DNA of 64,000 nt from Nostoc linckia NIES-25 (GCF_002368035.1 NZ_AP018222.1:2134471-2198470), one strand, 5' to 3'; numbered from the stretch's first letter, positions 7,294 through 17,742 are shown. Made by a program: numbers and translations. Notes: a model not told the origin generated them from the letters alone.

Positions 7294-9480
7294 ATGGAAA
7301 CTAAAGCAAACTTTGAAGAGATAGATTTTCAAAAATATCTACTCGTTTTACAACGACGTTGGCTTGCTACAGTCGTGATTTGGGCAATAGTTACTGCCGC
7401 TGCAAGCTTGTTTGCAGTGTCATTAAAACCATCATATAAAGCAGATGGAAGTTTGTTGATTAGGACGAATGAAACCTCCTCACTAACTGGTTTAGGAGAA
7501 GCTATAGGCAGGCTAGAGTCTTTAACCTCTACAAATAATCCTTTAGAAACCCAAGCCAAAATAGTGACATCTGTGCCAGTTCTTGAGGAAACTATTAGAA
7601 CGCTTGGCCTAAAAGATAAACAAGGCGAACCTTTGAAAATTCAGGACTTTCTGCGAAACTTGAAGATAGAAAATGCCAAAGGGACTGAGATTCTACAAGT
7701 TTCCTATATAGATAAAGATCCAGTTTTAGCTGCTGAAGTTGTCAACCAACTGATGCAAGTTTATATCAGAAATAATATAGAAGCTAATCGAGCAGAGGCA
7801 GCTTCAGCGCGGAAGTTTATCGGGCAAGAAATACCTGCTACTGAAGCAGCTGTACAAAAAGCGGAGTCGAACCTGCGTAAATTTAAAGAAGAAAATAAAA
7901 TAATTGTTCTAGAAACTGAAGCAACCATAGCAGTCCAAACTATTTCCAGCTTAGAACAGCAAATTTCTCAAGCCCAAGCTCAATTTGTGAATGTCAATGC
8001 TCGGTTACAAAATTTGCAAAATCAGGCAAGCATTGATTCACAGCAATCTGTAAGTTTTGCCTCCTTGAGTCAAATACCTGGAATTCAACAAGTGTTGACT
8101 CAACTTCAAGAAGCACAAAACGAGTTGACAGTTGAACAAAGTCGTTTGCAGCCAACTCATCCTAACATCATCAATTTGCGAGAAAAAATTACTGGTCTCA
8201 ACAACTTACTACAAAATCGGATCGACCGAAGCATAGGTAGTAATCAGCAAATTTCTGCAAGAAATTTACAAATTGGAGAACTACGTCAAAGTCTGATTGA
8301 AGATTTTGCTCGTACTGAGACAGAACGGGCTGGTTTAGCCAAACAAATAGCTACACTTTCTGATAAGTGGTATGCATACAAACAACGAGCAAACGTTTTA
8401 CCGAAGCTGGAACAGACCCAGCGCGAACTCGAACGCAAACTCAAAGCAGCTCAAACAACTTACGAAGTACTTTTGACAAAACTCCAAGAAGTCCAAGTAG
8501 CAGAAAACCAAAATATTGGCAATGCTCGGATCATCTCCTCTGCCTTAGTACCAGACTATCCTACTAGCCCTCGTAAGGCCCTGTTTATATTGGGGGGTGG
8601 AGTTATTGGTCTGATGATTGGCATTATTGCTGCGTTCACTTTAGATCTAATTGATAGCTCTGTGAAAACAGTTAAAGAAGCTAGGCAATTATTCCAATAC
8701 ACTTTAGTAGGGGTGATTCCTTCAGTAGGTAGGAATCTTAAAAAGAGTTCTGTAGAGCAACAGATCCCTAGAATAATTGGCAGAGACATTCCCCAGTATC
8801 CTGTTGGTGATGCATACCAAATGCTGCAAGCCAACTTACAGTTTCTAAATTCTGATAAAAAGCTAAAAGCGATCGTAGTTACTAGTTCTGTACCCAAAGA
8901 AGGCAAGTCTGAGGTAGCTGCAAATTTAGCTGTGACAATGGCTCAGTCAGGACAAAGAGTACTACTGGTGGATGCCAATATGCGCCATCCAGTGCAGCAT
9001 CATATTTGGGAAATGACAAATGCAGTCGGGCTATCCAATGTGATGATTGACCAAGTTCCTCTGAGTGTAACTGTACACAAAGTAATGCCAAACCTTGACG
9101 TTCTACCTTCTGGAGTTGTACCTCCTAACCCAGCAGTACTTCTAGATTCCCAGAGGATGGCTAAACTCGTCGGTTATTTTACACAAAAGTACGATTTCGT
9201 AATTTTCGATACTCCCTCCCTCGCAGGAATGCTAGATGCTGCGGTTTTAAGTAAGTTAGTTGACGGTATCTTGTTGGTGGTTCGCCCTGGAGTGATTAAC
9301 TATGACACCGCCAATGCGGCTAAAGAGTTTCTCAGACAGTCAGGGCAACAAGTTTTAGGAATGGTAATTAACGGTGTGAATATCAAACGAGAACCTGACA
9401 GCTACTTCTACTACTCCAGAGAATCAGTTGAATCTGGTTCTGCGTCGCAAAACTCTCTAGTTGTCAGACAAAATCGATGA
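7294..9480 (+). CDS. Polysaccharide biosynthesis tyrosine autokinase (Wzc/BY-kinase)
   Basis: A 728-residue inner-membrane co-polymerase fused to a bacterial tyrosine kinase. The N-terminal Wzz domain has a membrane segment at about 25-48, then a long coiled-coil periplasmic region (about 170-400). A second membrane segment at about 427-450 leads to the cytoplasmic kinase. The kinase has Walker A SSVPKEGKS (Lys538), Walker A' VLLVDANMRHP and Walker B-like FVIFDTPS. A short tyrosine cluster (YFYY) near the C-terminus is the expected autophosphorylation site. In the Wzy-dependent pathway such proteins control chain length and export. It opens the exopolysaccharide cluster. Confidence 0.93.
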   Translation: METKANFEEIDFQKYLLVLQRRWLATVVIWAIVTAAASLFAVSLKPSYKADGSLLIRTNETSSLTGLGEAIGRLESLTSTNNPLETQAKIVTSVPVLEETIRTLGLKDKQGEPLKIQDFLRNLKIENAKGTEILQVSYIDKDPVLAAEVVNQLMQVYIRNNIEANRAEAASARKFIGQEIPATEAAVQKAESNLRKFKEENKIIVLETEATIAVQTISSLEQQISQAQAQFVNVNARLQNLQNQASIDSQQSVSFASLSQIPGIQQVLTQLQEAQNELTVEQSRLQPTHPNIINLREKITGLNNLLQNRIDRSIGSNQQISARNLQIGELRQSLIEDFARTETERAGLAKQIATLSDKWYAYKQRANVLPKLEQTQRELERKLKAAQTTYEVLLTKLQEVQVAENQNIGNARIISSALVPDYPTSPRKALFILGGGVIGLMIGIIAAFTLDLIDSSVKTVKEARQLFQYTLVGVIPSVGRNLKKSSVEQQIPRIIGRDIPQYPVGDAYQMLQANLQFLNSDKKLKAIVVTSSVPKEGKSEVAANLAVTMAQSGQRVLLVDANMRHPVQHHIWEMTNAVGLSNVMIDQVPLSVTVHKVMPNLDVLPSGVVPPNPAVLLDSQRMAKLVGYFTQKYDFVIFDTPSLAGMLDAAVLSKLVDGILLVVRPGVINYDTANAAKEFLRQSGQQVLGMVINGVNIKREPDSYFYYSRESVESGSASQNSLVVRQNR

Positions 9481-9595
9481 GGAACTATTTCAGAAACTAC
9501 ATCTAATAAAAGCTTTGTCCCTAAGAGTTTGGAATTTTAAAGATAAAGCTTTTTGTTTTGAGTATGTCAGTCATATACATTGAGACTTCCTCATA

Positions 9596-11062
9596 ATGGA
9601 CAATTTACGCCAAAAGGCATTTAAAGGTGTAGTTTGGTCTGCAATTCAGAATTGGGGTCGCCAAGCGATCGCCTTTATCGTTTTCTCCGTGCTTGCCCGT
9701 TTGCTTGGGCCAGAGGCATTTGGTTTAGTTGCGACCGCTAGTGTATTTTTATCTTTTATACAGATTTTCCTCGATCAAGGATTTTCTTCAGCGATCGTCC
9801 AACGTAAAGAACTGGAGCCAGAACACCTAGATACCGCCTTTTGGACAAACATCGGTATAGGCTTGTTGATGACTGTGTTCTGCATTGCTGCTGCTGAATT
9901 AGTTGCCAACTTTTTTAGTCAACCAGAGTTAACATTAGTCATTCGCTGGTTATCTCTCAGCTTTATATTTTTTGCTCTTAGCAGCACACAAGAGGCAATT
10001 TTCCAACGCAACCTTGACTTCAAACCCCTAGCAGTACGCGAACTGGTAGGAGTTTTTACTAGTGGTTTGGTTGGCGTGACTATGGCTTATATGGGCTTTG
10101 GAATTTGGAGCCTAGTTAGTCAGCAATTAGTAAATGGTTTAGTTCGGGTTTTGCTTCTTTGGTGGGCTAGCGATTGGCGACCAAGACTTAGTTTTTCCAA
10201 GAAGCACTTCCAAGAATTGTTTTCTTTCGGAATCAATGTAGTCGGTATTAATCTCCTTTCTTTCGTCAGCACTCGAAGCGATAACCTTTTGATCGCCTAC
10301 TTCCTTGGCCCTATAGCGTTAGGCTATTACAGCGTTGCTTATCGACTTTTAGAGATAGTCACACAATTATTCATCGGGGTCATTACTCCAATTGCCTTAC
10401 CAATATTTTCTCGCTTGCAGCAGGATCTAGAAAAAACTCGCCAAGCCCTTTATAGGGCAGTTCAGTTAAGCAACCTTATTGGTATTCCTATATTCTTAGG
10501 TTTATCTGCTTTAGCTCCTGAGATAACGATCGCTTTTTTTGGAGAAAAATGGGTGTCAAGCATACCCGTGATGCAAATTTTAAATATCATTGGTGTGTTA
10601 TACACTGGTTTCTATTTTAATGGCCCAGTCCTTATGGCTGTTGGCAAATCTTCCTGGAAACTAGGGTTAGATTTTATTAAAACTATTGGATACTTTATTG
10701 CTTTTGCTATATCAGTTAAATGGGGAATAGTGGCTGTTGCAGCAGGTTACGTGATAACCGGTTATCTGATGTCAATTCTTACCGTGTTCTTCTTGAAAAA
10801 GATAATTCGCATTAATTTGCTTATCTATCTACAGCAATATGTCGCTCCGTTGGCTGGTTCGTTGGCGATGGTTGCTGCTATTTTAGGGATTAAATATCTT
10901 CTTGGTAACCTCATCAATTCATCTACTATATTGCTATTAATATCTATAGTAGTTGGATTGATAGTATATATAGCCACAATTATGTCGATCGCTCCAAAAG
11001 TATTTTGGCAAACTATAGACCTTTTTAGTTCGTTTTTGCCTCAGTCTAAGTTAAAGATATAA
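9596..11062 (+). CDS. Wzx-type polysaccharide flippase (MOP superfamily)
   Basis: A 488-residue, very hydrophobic protein with about 12-14 membrane segments from end to end. The N-terminus (KAFKGVVWSAIQNWGRQ, then ARLLGPEAFGLVA) is typical of the polysaccharide_synt family (Wzx/TuaB/RfbX). It should flip undecaprenyl-diphosphate-linked repeat units across the plasma membrane for polymerisation by the Wzy-like protein at 16438. It follows the autokinase by 115 bases. Confidence 0.92.
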   Translation: MDNLRQKAFKGVVWSAIQNWGRQAIAFIVFSVLARLLGPEAFGLVATASVFLSFIQIFLDQGFSSAIVQRKELEPEHLDTAFWTNIGIGLLMTVFCIAAAELVANFFSQPELTLVIRWLSLSFIFFALSSTQEAIFQRNLDFKPLAVRELVGVFTSGLVGVTMAYMGFGIWSLVSQQLVNGLVRVLLLWWASDWRPRLSFSKKHFQELFSFGINVVGINLLSFVSTRSDNLLIAYFLGPIALGYYSVAYRLLEIVTQLFIGVITPIALPIFSRLQQDLEKTRQALYRAVQLSNLIGIPIFLGLSALAPEITIAFFGEKWVSSIPVMQILNIIGVLYTGFYFNGPVLMAVGKSSWKLGLDFIKTIGYFIAFAISVKWGIVAVAAGYVITGYLMSILTVFFLKKIIRINLLIYLQQYVAPLAGSLAMVAAILGIKYLLGNLINSSTILLLISIVVGLIVYIATIMSIAPKVFWQTIDLFSSFLPQSKLKI

Positions 11063-11273
11063 GTATTGAATGATAAATCGGCTGGTTTTTTATGAAGGCA
11101 TTTTGATTTTTTTTCGTAAACGATGGAGCAATGACAAATTTTGCTACTTTAAAAGCGGATGAGAAGCAAATATTATTTTTGTTAAAGGCAAGATAAAAAA
11201 TTGAATTTGTTTTCAGCTTTTGCCCAAGGGTTTTAAACAAAATATCCGCCTAACTATAGTTTTGATTAATGGA

Positions 11274-12728
11274 ATGACTCAAAATCACGTCGAAGAGATA
11301 GCCACATTATTTAATACCGTAGTTGATGGGGGATACTGCATCGGCTGTGGTGCATGTGCTTCAGTAAGCGGCTCACCTATTCAAATGAAGTTAGATAAGT
11401 ATGGTCGTTTGAAAGCTAACGTTGAACCATCTGCTTCTCAGTCTTTTCTAAATACTTCAGTACAAGCGGTATGTCCATTCTCAGCCAGTAGTCCAAACGA
11501 AACCCAGATTGGGCAGGAATTGTTTGGCCGAGAATGCGAATACGATGACAAGATTGGCTATCATTTGTCCACCTATGCAGGCTACGTATGTGAGGATGAT
11601 TTTCGCGATCGCGGCAGTTCTGGCGGTATGGGAACCTGGATAGTTAGCAGTCTTCTTAGTCAGGGTTTAGTCGATGGAGTTATTCACGTTCATCAACGCC
11701 ATCCTTCAGAAAGCGATCCCAGGCTATTTCAATACTATCTGTCTAGAACTCCAGAGCAGGTGCGTAATGGTGCTAAGTCTCGATATTACCCCATTGAGAT
11801 GTCCGAAGTAATGCAGTTAATTCGCACTCAACCCGGACGCTATGCAATTGTTGGCATTCCTTGTTTTATTAAGGCAGTTCGCTTATTAATGCGACAAGAT
11901 TCGGTACTAGCAGAACGTATCAAGTTTTGTGTAGGTTTAATCTGTGGACATCTCAAAAGCATACACTTTGCAGAAATGTTTGCTTGGCAGTGCGGCATAG
12001 AACCAGGCAAACTTCTAGCAATTGACTTCCGAAAAAAACTACCTGGTAGAGACGCTAGTAAGTATGGCGTTGAAGTTACTGGCATCATAGATGGTCGAGT
12101 AGTTACAAAGACCAGCCCTGTTAATGTTATGTATGGTTATGATTGGGGGCTTGGCTTTTTCAAATACAAAGCATGTGACTACTGCGACGATGTAGTTGCT
12201 GAGACAGCAGATGTAGTTGTTGGTGACGCTTGGCTACCTCAGTATGTTAAGGATAGCCAGGGTACGAATGTGATTGTTGTAAGACATGCATTAATTCGCA
12301 ACATGCTTGAGGAAGCTGTAGTTAAGGGTCAGTTACATCTTGAGACCATCAACGCGCAAGAAGTTGCACGTTCGCAAGATTCCGGATTCCGTCATCGACG
12401 TGAGGGTCTAGCATACCGCCTACACTTGACCGAAAGCAAGGGTGAGTGGTATCCTCCAAAACGAGTCAAGGCGAGCTTAAAGGGTTTGAGTAAAAATTTT
12501 CAAAAGCGCCAGTTATTGCGAACCTTAATGGCAGCAGAGAGTCATACCGCCTTCAAGGATGCAATTGAACTTCGTGATTTTTCCTTCTTTGTTCAGAAGA
12601 TGGAGCTATTAGTTAGTAAGTATCGTGCCTTATACGACGATCCATTATGGAAGAGAATGGTTTGGCATATCAAGAGCTTTGTGAAAAACCTACTAATAGG
12701 TAGAAAACAACATATAAATAAGTACTGA
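11274..12728 (+). CDS. FrhB-like F420 hydrogenase/dehydrogenase beta-subunit family protein
   Basis: A soluble protein of about 484 residues with an N-terminal iron-sulfur motif (C22-x2-C25-x2-C28 in CIGCGACAS, and C67 in AVCPF), then the FrhB N/C regions (GSSGGMGTWI; VGIPCFIKAVR; GLICGHLKS; DYCDD...ADVVVGDAW). Members are common in exopolysaccharide loci next to pyruvyltransferases, as here (next gene 47 bases on). The reaction is not established; a redox or flavin role on a sugar precursor is possible. The frame is open back to a TTG at 11220, but the extra residues look non-conserved, so the ATG at 11274 was chosen. Confidence 0.85.
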   Translation: MTQNHVEEIATLFNTVVDGGYCIGCGACASVSGSPIQMKLDKYGRLKANVEPSASQSFLNTSVQAVCPFSASSPNETQIGQELFGRECEYDDKIGYHLSTYAGYVCEDDFRDRGSSGGMGTWIVSSLLSQGLVDGVIHVHQRHPSESDPRLFQYYLSRTPEQVRNGAKSRYYPIEMSEVMQLIRTQPGRYAIVGIPCFIKAVRLLMRQDSVLAERIKFCVGLICGHLKSIHFAEMFAWQCGIEPGKLLAIDFRKKLPGRDASKYGVEVTGIIDGRVVTKTSPVNVMYGYDWGLGFFKYKACDYCDDVVAETADVVVGDAWLPQYVKDSQGTNVIVVRHALIRNMLEEAVVKGQLHLETINAQEVARSQDSGFRHRREGLAYRLHLTESKGEWYPPKRVKASLKGLSKNFQKRQLLRTLMAAESHTAFKDAIELRDFSFFVQKMELLVSKYRALYDDPLWKRMVWHIKSFVKNLLIGRKQHINKY

Positions 12729-12775
12729 ATACTAGATTTCTATTCTTTTTAGCCAATTATGGAAGTTAATTGCGT

Positions 12776-13999
12776 ATGAAAGCAGTTATTACCGGTGTTA
12801 CAGGACTACGCAATCGTGGGGTCGAAGCACTGCTTACGACTACTGTTGAGCAGTTATTGAAACGATGTCCCGACCTGAGCATAGACATTCTGACTGAAAC
12901 ACCAGATTACGACCAACTACGATTACCCCAGAACAACATTAACTTGATTAGTGCAAACGGCGACTACAAAGGATGGATACAGAAACTGCGTAACAAGAGT
13001 TCTAAATTTTATAAACCTGTTTCACCTGAATACGCAATATTTCAAGGAGCATCGGTTGTCATTGCTTCTGGTGGAGATCTTTTCACATCCGACTATGGTG
13101 GTCTACGATTACACCTCAAACCACTTGAACTAGCTTTGCACGCTGGCGTTCCTGTAGTATTTCTAGCTCAATCAATTGGCCCGTTTAAGACAGATGAAGA
13201 AGCTGATGCATGGCTGCAAGTGGCTCGTTACTCTAAGTTAATTACTGTCCGAGAACAACTTTCCTACAAATATATAACTAAAGATCTCGGACTTTCTACA
13301 GACCTAGTAAAGCACACAGCAGACTCAGCGTTCCTGCTTAACCCACCACCATCAGAAGATGTAGCTAATATGCTGAAATCTTATGGTGTTACCCAAGACC
13401 GTCCAGTAGTAGCGATCGCACCTAGTCAACTCATTAGCCGTTATGTTGAAGGCGATCGTAAAAGACATTTACAGGCTTGGTGTCAGATTATCAAGCTCAT
13501 TCTCGATGAATTCAATGCTCAAGTGCTGATTATTCCACACGTACACGACAATAGACCGAGCAATGACGATCGTCTCCTTGGGACTGATTTGCTTAAAGCT
13601 TTCAAATTTGACCCGCGTATTCACTTTGCTGGGGCAGAAAACTCTGCTTCAGAATTTAAAGGATTAATTAGTGCTTGTGACTTAGTTATTGCCGAACGGA
13701 TGCACGCTTCAATTGCAGGTCTTTCTAGCGCTGTTTGCACTGTTGTCGTTGGTTATTCGGTTAAAGCTGAAGGAATTATAAGCGATCTCTTTGGAACTGA
13801 GTCGCTAAACAATGGCTTACTCATTTCAATCCAAGATTTTCTTGATGCCGATGTAGCTTGTGCGGCGGTTCGCACTGCGTGGATTCAGCGCCATCAGATA
13901 TCTAATCAAGTCAAAGAAGTATTGCCTACAGTGAAAAAGAACGCAGAGAATAATTTTGAGTTAATTTCACATATTTTAGCTAGCTTGAGAATAGACTAA
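12776..13999 (+). CDS. Polysaccharide pyruvyl transferase family protein
   Basis: About 407 residues. The N-terminus KAVITGVTGLRNRGVEALL and later GASVVIASGGDLFTSDYGG, PVVFLAQSIGPF and DLVIAERMHASIAGLS match the WcaK/CsaB pyruvyltransferase fold (GT-B-like), which transfers pyruvate from phosphoenolpyruvate as a ketal onto sugars. The ATG at 12776 was chosen over the TTG at 12770 because GGAAG (12761-12765) is better spaced for it. With the preceding FrhB-like gene it suggests that the exported glycan is pyruvylated, hence acidic. Confidence 0.88.
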   Translation: MKAVITGVTGLRNRGVEALLTTTVEQLLKRCPDLSIDILTETPDYDQLRLPQNNINLISANGDYKGWIQKLRNKSSKFYKPVSPEYAIFQGASVVIASGGDLFTSDYGGLRLHLKPLELALHAGVPVVFLAQSIGPFKTDEEADAWLQVARYSKLITVREQLSYKYITKDLGLSTDLVKHTADSAFLLNPPPSEDVANMLKSYGVTQDRPVVAIAPSQLISRYVEGDRKRHLQAWCQIIKLILDEFNAQVLIIPHVHDNRPSNDDRLLGTDLLKAFKFDPRIHFAGAENSASEFKGLISACDLVIAERMHASIAGLSSAVCTVVVGYSVKAEGIISDLFGTESLNNGLLISIQDFLDADVACAAVRTAWIQRHQISNQVKEVLPTVKKNAENNFELISHILASLRID

Positions 14000-14072
14000 T
14001 CCGAATATTTTAAAAGCAGTCTTTGTCTGACTTAGAGATGGTTTCAATATTTACTAGTTATGGCCCTCTATA

Positions 14073-15134
14073 ATGAAAGAATTAAAAGTAGTTTTTTTAT
14101 CCGATCTACAAGCAAATCACTACAAAGATTTATTGATTACTCATTTAAACAAACAATTCTGTTATGTTGAGGATTATTTACCTCAACTTATTTTTTTACC
14201 AAAAGTAATACAGAAATTTAAACCACAGGTTTTACATCTTCATCTTTTGCATCCTTTGTTTTTCAGTTATAGTGAATCGAAACGCTGGATAAAGTTTTTT
14301 ATTTTTATCATCCAAATATGTATACTCAAATTGATGGGAGTGAAAATTGTATGGACTGTACACGAATGGACTGATAGATTTACTAACGGGAAAAATTATC
14401 TATATCCTATTTGGGCAAGAATTATTGGGAAACTTTTCTCTGCAATAATAGTTCATTGTAACACTACGAAAATTGATATAGAAAAAGCATTTTATCTTAA
14501 GGACAAAGAAAAAGTATTTGTAATTCCTCATGGAAACTATATCGGCTCATACCAAAATAATATTTGTCAAATAGCAGCTAGAGAAAAGCTGAAAATCTTT
14601 AGCAAAAAAGTAGTATTTCTTCTCTTTGGAAATATTCATAGAACTAAAGGTTTTCTAGAAGCGATTGATGCTTTCAAAGAGTTGAAAGAAACCGATATTC
14701 ATCTACTAATAGTTGGGAATCCAGCAGAGGATGATGTAGTTAACTTAATTAAAAGTAAAATTGATAATTTAGATAACATTCTTTTTGTGCCAAAGCTGAT
14801 TCCCGATGGAGAAATTCAAATTTATATGAATGCATGTGATTGTGTGATAGTTCCGTATAAAGTGTTTACAACATCTGGAGTAACTATTCTAGCAATGTCG
14901 TTTGCAAAAGCCTGTATTGCTCCAAATGTAGGATTTTTTAATGATGTGCTAGATGAATTTGGAGCTTTTTTATACGAGCCAAACGATAAAGAAGGATTAT
15001 TGAGCGCCATGAAGAACGCAATAAGTAAAAGGGATTTTATCGCTGAGATGGGTAAGTATAATTTAGAATTAGCTCAAAAATGGGATTGGAATTATGTTGC
15101 ACGAGAGACCGTCAATATTTATAGAAAAAACTAG
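14073..15134 (+). CDS. Glycosyltransferase (GT-B, GT4-like)
   Basis: A 353-residue GT-B glycosyltransferase. The N-terminal half holds KPQVLHLHLLHPL and KIVWTVHEW, the C-terminal half VVFLLFGNIHRTKG, a nucleotide-sugar site around CDCVIVPYKVFTTSGVTILAMSFAKACIAP, and a final helix. A hydrophobic segment near residues 72-90 suggests membrane association. Donor and acceptor are unknown. The gene is visibly richer in A/T than the Wzc, FrhB and pyruvyltransferase genes before it, which may mean separate acquisition. Confidence 0.85.
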   Translation: MKELKVVFLSDLQANHYKDLLITHLNKQFCYVEDYLPQLIFLPKVIQKFKPQVLHLHLLHPLFFSYSESKRWIKFFIFIIQICILKLMGVKIVWTVHEWTDRFTNGKNYLYPIWARIIGKLFSAIIVHCNTTKIDIEKAFYLKDKEKVFVIPHGNYIGSYQNNICQIAAREKLKIFSKKVVFLLFGNIHRTKGFLEAIDAFKELKETDIHLLIVGNPAEDDVVNLIKSKIDNLDNILFVPKLIPDGEIQIYMNACDCVIVPYKVFTTSGVTILAMSFAKACIAPNVGFFNDVLDEFGAFLYEPNDKEGLLSAMKNAISKRDFIAEMGKYNLELAQKWDWNYVARETVNIYRKN

Positions 15135-15153
15135 ATAGCCTAATTTATAGATA

Positions 15154-16410
15154 ATGAATATTGTACTTATTAGTAGTTCTGATATTAACGGTGGTGCTGC
15201 CCGCTCTGCTTATCGACTACACCAAGGTTTGAAAAGTATTGATGTTCATTCTCAGATGTTTGTTCAATCTAAAGAAAGCGATGACAACAAAGTGATTGGA
15301 TTAATGTCAACATCTGGAATGGGACAAATTGTCAACGGTTTGAGACTAACATTAGACCAAGTACCCCTAAAGTTGTATCAAAACCGTAATAGCACTAAAT
15401 TTTCCCCACAATGGTTTCCAGATACAGTAAGAGCTAAACTAGCTAGAGTTAATCCAGATATAGTTAATCTACATTGGATTAGTAATGGATACTTTCAAAT
15501 CGAGTCGATCGCTAAGTTAGAAAAACCTGTCATTTGGACGCTTCATGATATGTGGGCTTTTACAGGAGGATGCCACTATAACCAAGAATGCGATCGCTAC
15601 AAATCATCCTGCGGTGCTTGTCCTCAACTTGGTAGTAGTACAAATTTTGATTTATCTCGTTGGATCTGGCAACGCAAAGCTAAAGCTTGGAAACACTTGA
15701 ACCTAACAATTGTCACTCCCAGCTCGTGGCTAGCTCAATGTGTCAAAGCCAGTTCTTTATTCCAAGATAGGCAAGTCGAAGTCATTCCCTATGGTCTTGA
15801 TACTCAAAAATACAAACCATTTGACCGACAGATGGCACGTAAAATACTCAATTTGCCTCAAGATAAACAGCTTGTTCTTTTTGGATCGCTACAAGCAAGT
15901 AGCGACCAAAGAAAAGGATTTCAGCTATTGCAACCAGCACTGGAAAAACTCAGCGCATCTAAGTGGAAAGAGAGGCTGGAAATAGTTATTTTTGGAGCTT
16001 CCCAAGCAGAAAACTCTACAAACTTTGGCTTTAAATCCCACTATTTAGGAACCTTAAACGATGATTTATCTTTAGCATTAGCCTATTCATCCGCAGATGT
16101 TTTTATCGCACCTTCGCTTCAAGATAACTTACCGAATACAGTAATGGAAGCGATCGCCTGTGGTACACCTTGTGTTGCTTTCCAAATTGGCGGTATGCCT
16201 GACATGATCGAACATCAAAAAAATGGCTATTTAGCCGAACCTTATAAAATTGAAGACTTAGCTCAAGGAATAGTTTGGGTACTGGAAGATGAAGAACGGC
16301 ATCAAAAATTGTCGCACCGCGCTCGTGAGAAAGTAGAACAAGAATTTACTTTAGAAATTCAAGCGCGTCGTTATTTATCTATTTTTAAATCTCGGCTGAT
16401 TCAATTTTGA
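15154..16410 (+). CDS. Glycosyltransferase family 4 (WcaC-like)
   Basis: A 418-residue GT4 enzyme starting MNIVLISSSDINGGAARSA, which is typical of the colanic-acid WcaC/GumH group. The acceptor-side motif WTLHDMWAFTGGCHYNQECDRYKSSCGACPQL with its four Cys is characteristic of that subgroup. The C-terminal donor site is ADVFIAPSLQDNLPNTVMEAIACGTPCVAF, including the E-x7-E pattern. It should add one sugar to the lipid-linked repeat unit on the cytoplasmic face. Twenty bases from the previous gene, so probably co-transcribed. Confidence 0.9.
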   Translation: MNIVLISSSDINGGAARSAYRLHQGLKSIDVHSQMFVQSKESDDNKVIGLMSTSGMGQIVNGLRLTLDQVPLKLYQNRNSTKFSPQWFPDTVRAKLARVNPDIVNLHWISNGYFQIESIAKLEKPVIWTLHDMWAFTGGCHYNQECDRYKSSCGACPQLGSSTNFDLSRWIWQRKAKAWKHLNLTIVTPSSWLAQCVKASSLFQDRQVEVIPYGLDTQKYKPFDRQMARKILNLPQDKQLVLFGSLQASSDQRKGFQLLQPALEKLSASKWKERLEIVIFGASQAENSTNFGFKSHYLGTLNDDLSLALAYSSADVFIAPSLQDNLPNTVMEAIACGTPCVAFQIGGMPDMIEHQKNGYLAEPYKIEDLAQGIVWVLEDEERHQKLSHRAREKVEQEFTLEIQARRYLSIFKSRLIQF

Positions 16411-16437
16411 ATTTTTTTCATTTTTCAACACTCGGTA

Positions 16438-17673
16438 ATGCAAATTAACAATAAATTAATTAATGGCTGGGTAAGAAACTTAGAAGTTGTATTCACTATA
16501 ATTTGTCTTTTATCTTTTTTAGATTTACGATTACCATCTCCTGCCCCTATTTTAATTAATTCTCTAAGCTATCCAGTAGTTGCAACTTTGGTTGTTTTAC
16601 GTTGGAAGCGTTTAGCGTATGTTGCAACTAGAGATATACCTTTGTTGCTTTATATAGGAATTGCTCTATTTTCCATTTTATGGACTGCCGATCAACAGAG
16701 AACCTTAGACAGCATTAGAGGTTTATCGCGTATGTTTTTATTTGGAGCGTATATTGCGACTCGCTATACTATCAAAGAGCAAACGAAATTATTTACTTGG
16801 GTGTTTAGTATAACAGCGATTTTTAGTTTAGTAGTTGCCTTAGCCATACCAAGTTACGGAATAGGACTAAACGGATGGACGGGTATCTTTGCTTACAAAA
16901 ATTATATGGGTAACGCAATGAGTATCACAGCCTTGCTTTTTCTGCTTGCTGCATTCACAGAACGAAGAAGAAGCTGGTTGGCTTGGATGGGATTTAGTCT
17001 GAGTATGACTCTGAATATACTGTCTCGTAGCGCGAGTAGCTTGGTTAATATATTAACGTTAATATCGCTGACTTCCCTTTATCAACTGATTAAACAAAAC
17101 TATAAACTCAGGGTAATTATTTTCGGTGCCTCATGCATTTTGCTGGGCAGTATAAGTTTACTCATTTTAAATAATGTGCAACTTATCTTAGTCGATATTT
17201 TAGGTAAGAGTCTTGAACTTAATGGCCGCACACCAATATGGACTTTGGCCCTTGATAAGGGATTGGAAAAACCTTGGCTAGGCTACGGATTGAATGCCTT
17301 CTGGAGTTCAGATGCTGGTCTCTACGTTATGCTTCATACATGGTCTGGGTTTCGAGAAGAAGGCTTTAACTCTCATAACAGTTTTTTAGAGTTATTTTTA
17401 AATTTAGGCTTTTTAGGAATATTAGTATATGGAATTACTTTACTAACAACATTTATCAAAACGCTCATTTTATTAATTACAACAAAAAAGATAGAAATTT
17501 TTACCTTTCTTGAGTTGCTAGTATTTATGTGTATAGCTGGTTGGAGTGACACTAATTTCATTATGTCAGCAGCTAGTTCATATTGTTGTATATATGTGTC
17601 AATAGTGCTTTCAATTGCTATGGAATGGGAAAAATTTAGCAAAGAGTTATACTCAAAAAAATTTTTGACTTGA
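16438..17673 (+). CDS. Wzy-like O-antigen polymerase/ligase family protein
   Basis: A 411-residue integral membrane protein with about 10-11 hydrophobic segments and a larger outside loop at about residues 255-315. That loop holds LNGRTPIWTLALDKGLEKPWLGYGL and ends SHNSFLELFLNLGFLG, the hallmark of the O-antigen ligase/polymerase (Wzy_C) family. With the Wzc- and Wzx-type genes it completes a Wzy-dependent export set: it should polymerise repeat units in the periplasm. A ligase role cannot be excluded from sequence. Confidence 0.88.
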   Translation: MQINNKLINGWVRNLEVVFTIICLLSFLDLRLPSPAPILINSLSYPVVATLVVLRWKRLAYVATRDIPLLLYIGIALFSILWTADQQRTLDSIRGLSRMFLFGAYIATRYTIKEQTKLFTWVFSITAIFSLVVALAIPSYGIGLNGWTGIFAYKNYMGNAMSITALLFLLAAFTERRRSWLAWMGFSLSMTLNILSRSASSLVNILTLISLTSLYQLIKQNYKLRVIIFGASCILLGSISLLILNNVQLILVDILGKSLELNGRTPIWTLALDKGLEKPWLGYGLNAFWSSDAGLYVMLHTWSGFREEGFNSHNSFLELFLNLGFLGILVYGITLLTTFIKTLILLITTKKIEIFTFLELLVFMCIAGWSDTNFIMSAASSYCCIYVSIVLSIAMEWEKFSKELYSKKFLT

Positions 17674-17742
17674 TTAAAAGCACAGAAAAGTCAATAATTT
17701 TCAATTAAAAGTAAAAAGTAAATTTAAGGATATAACATCAAA

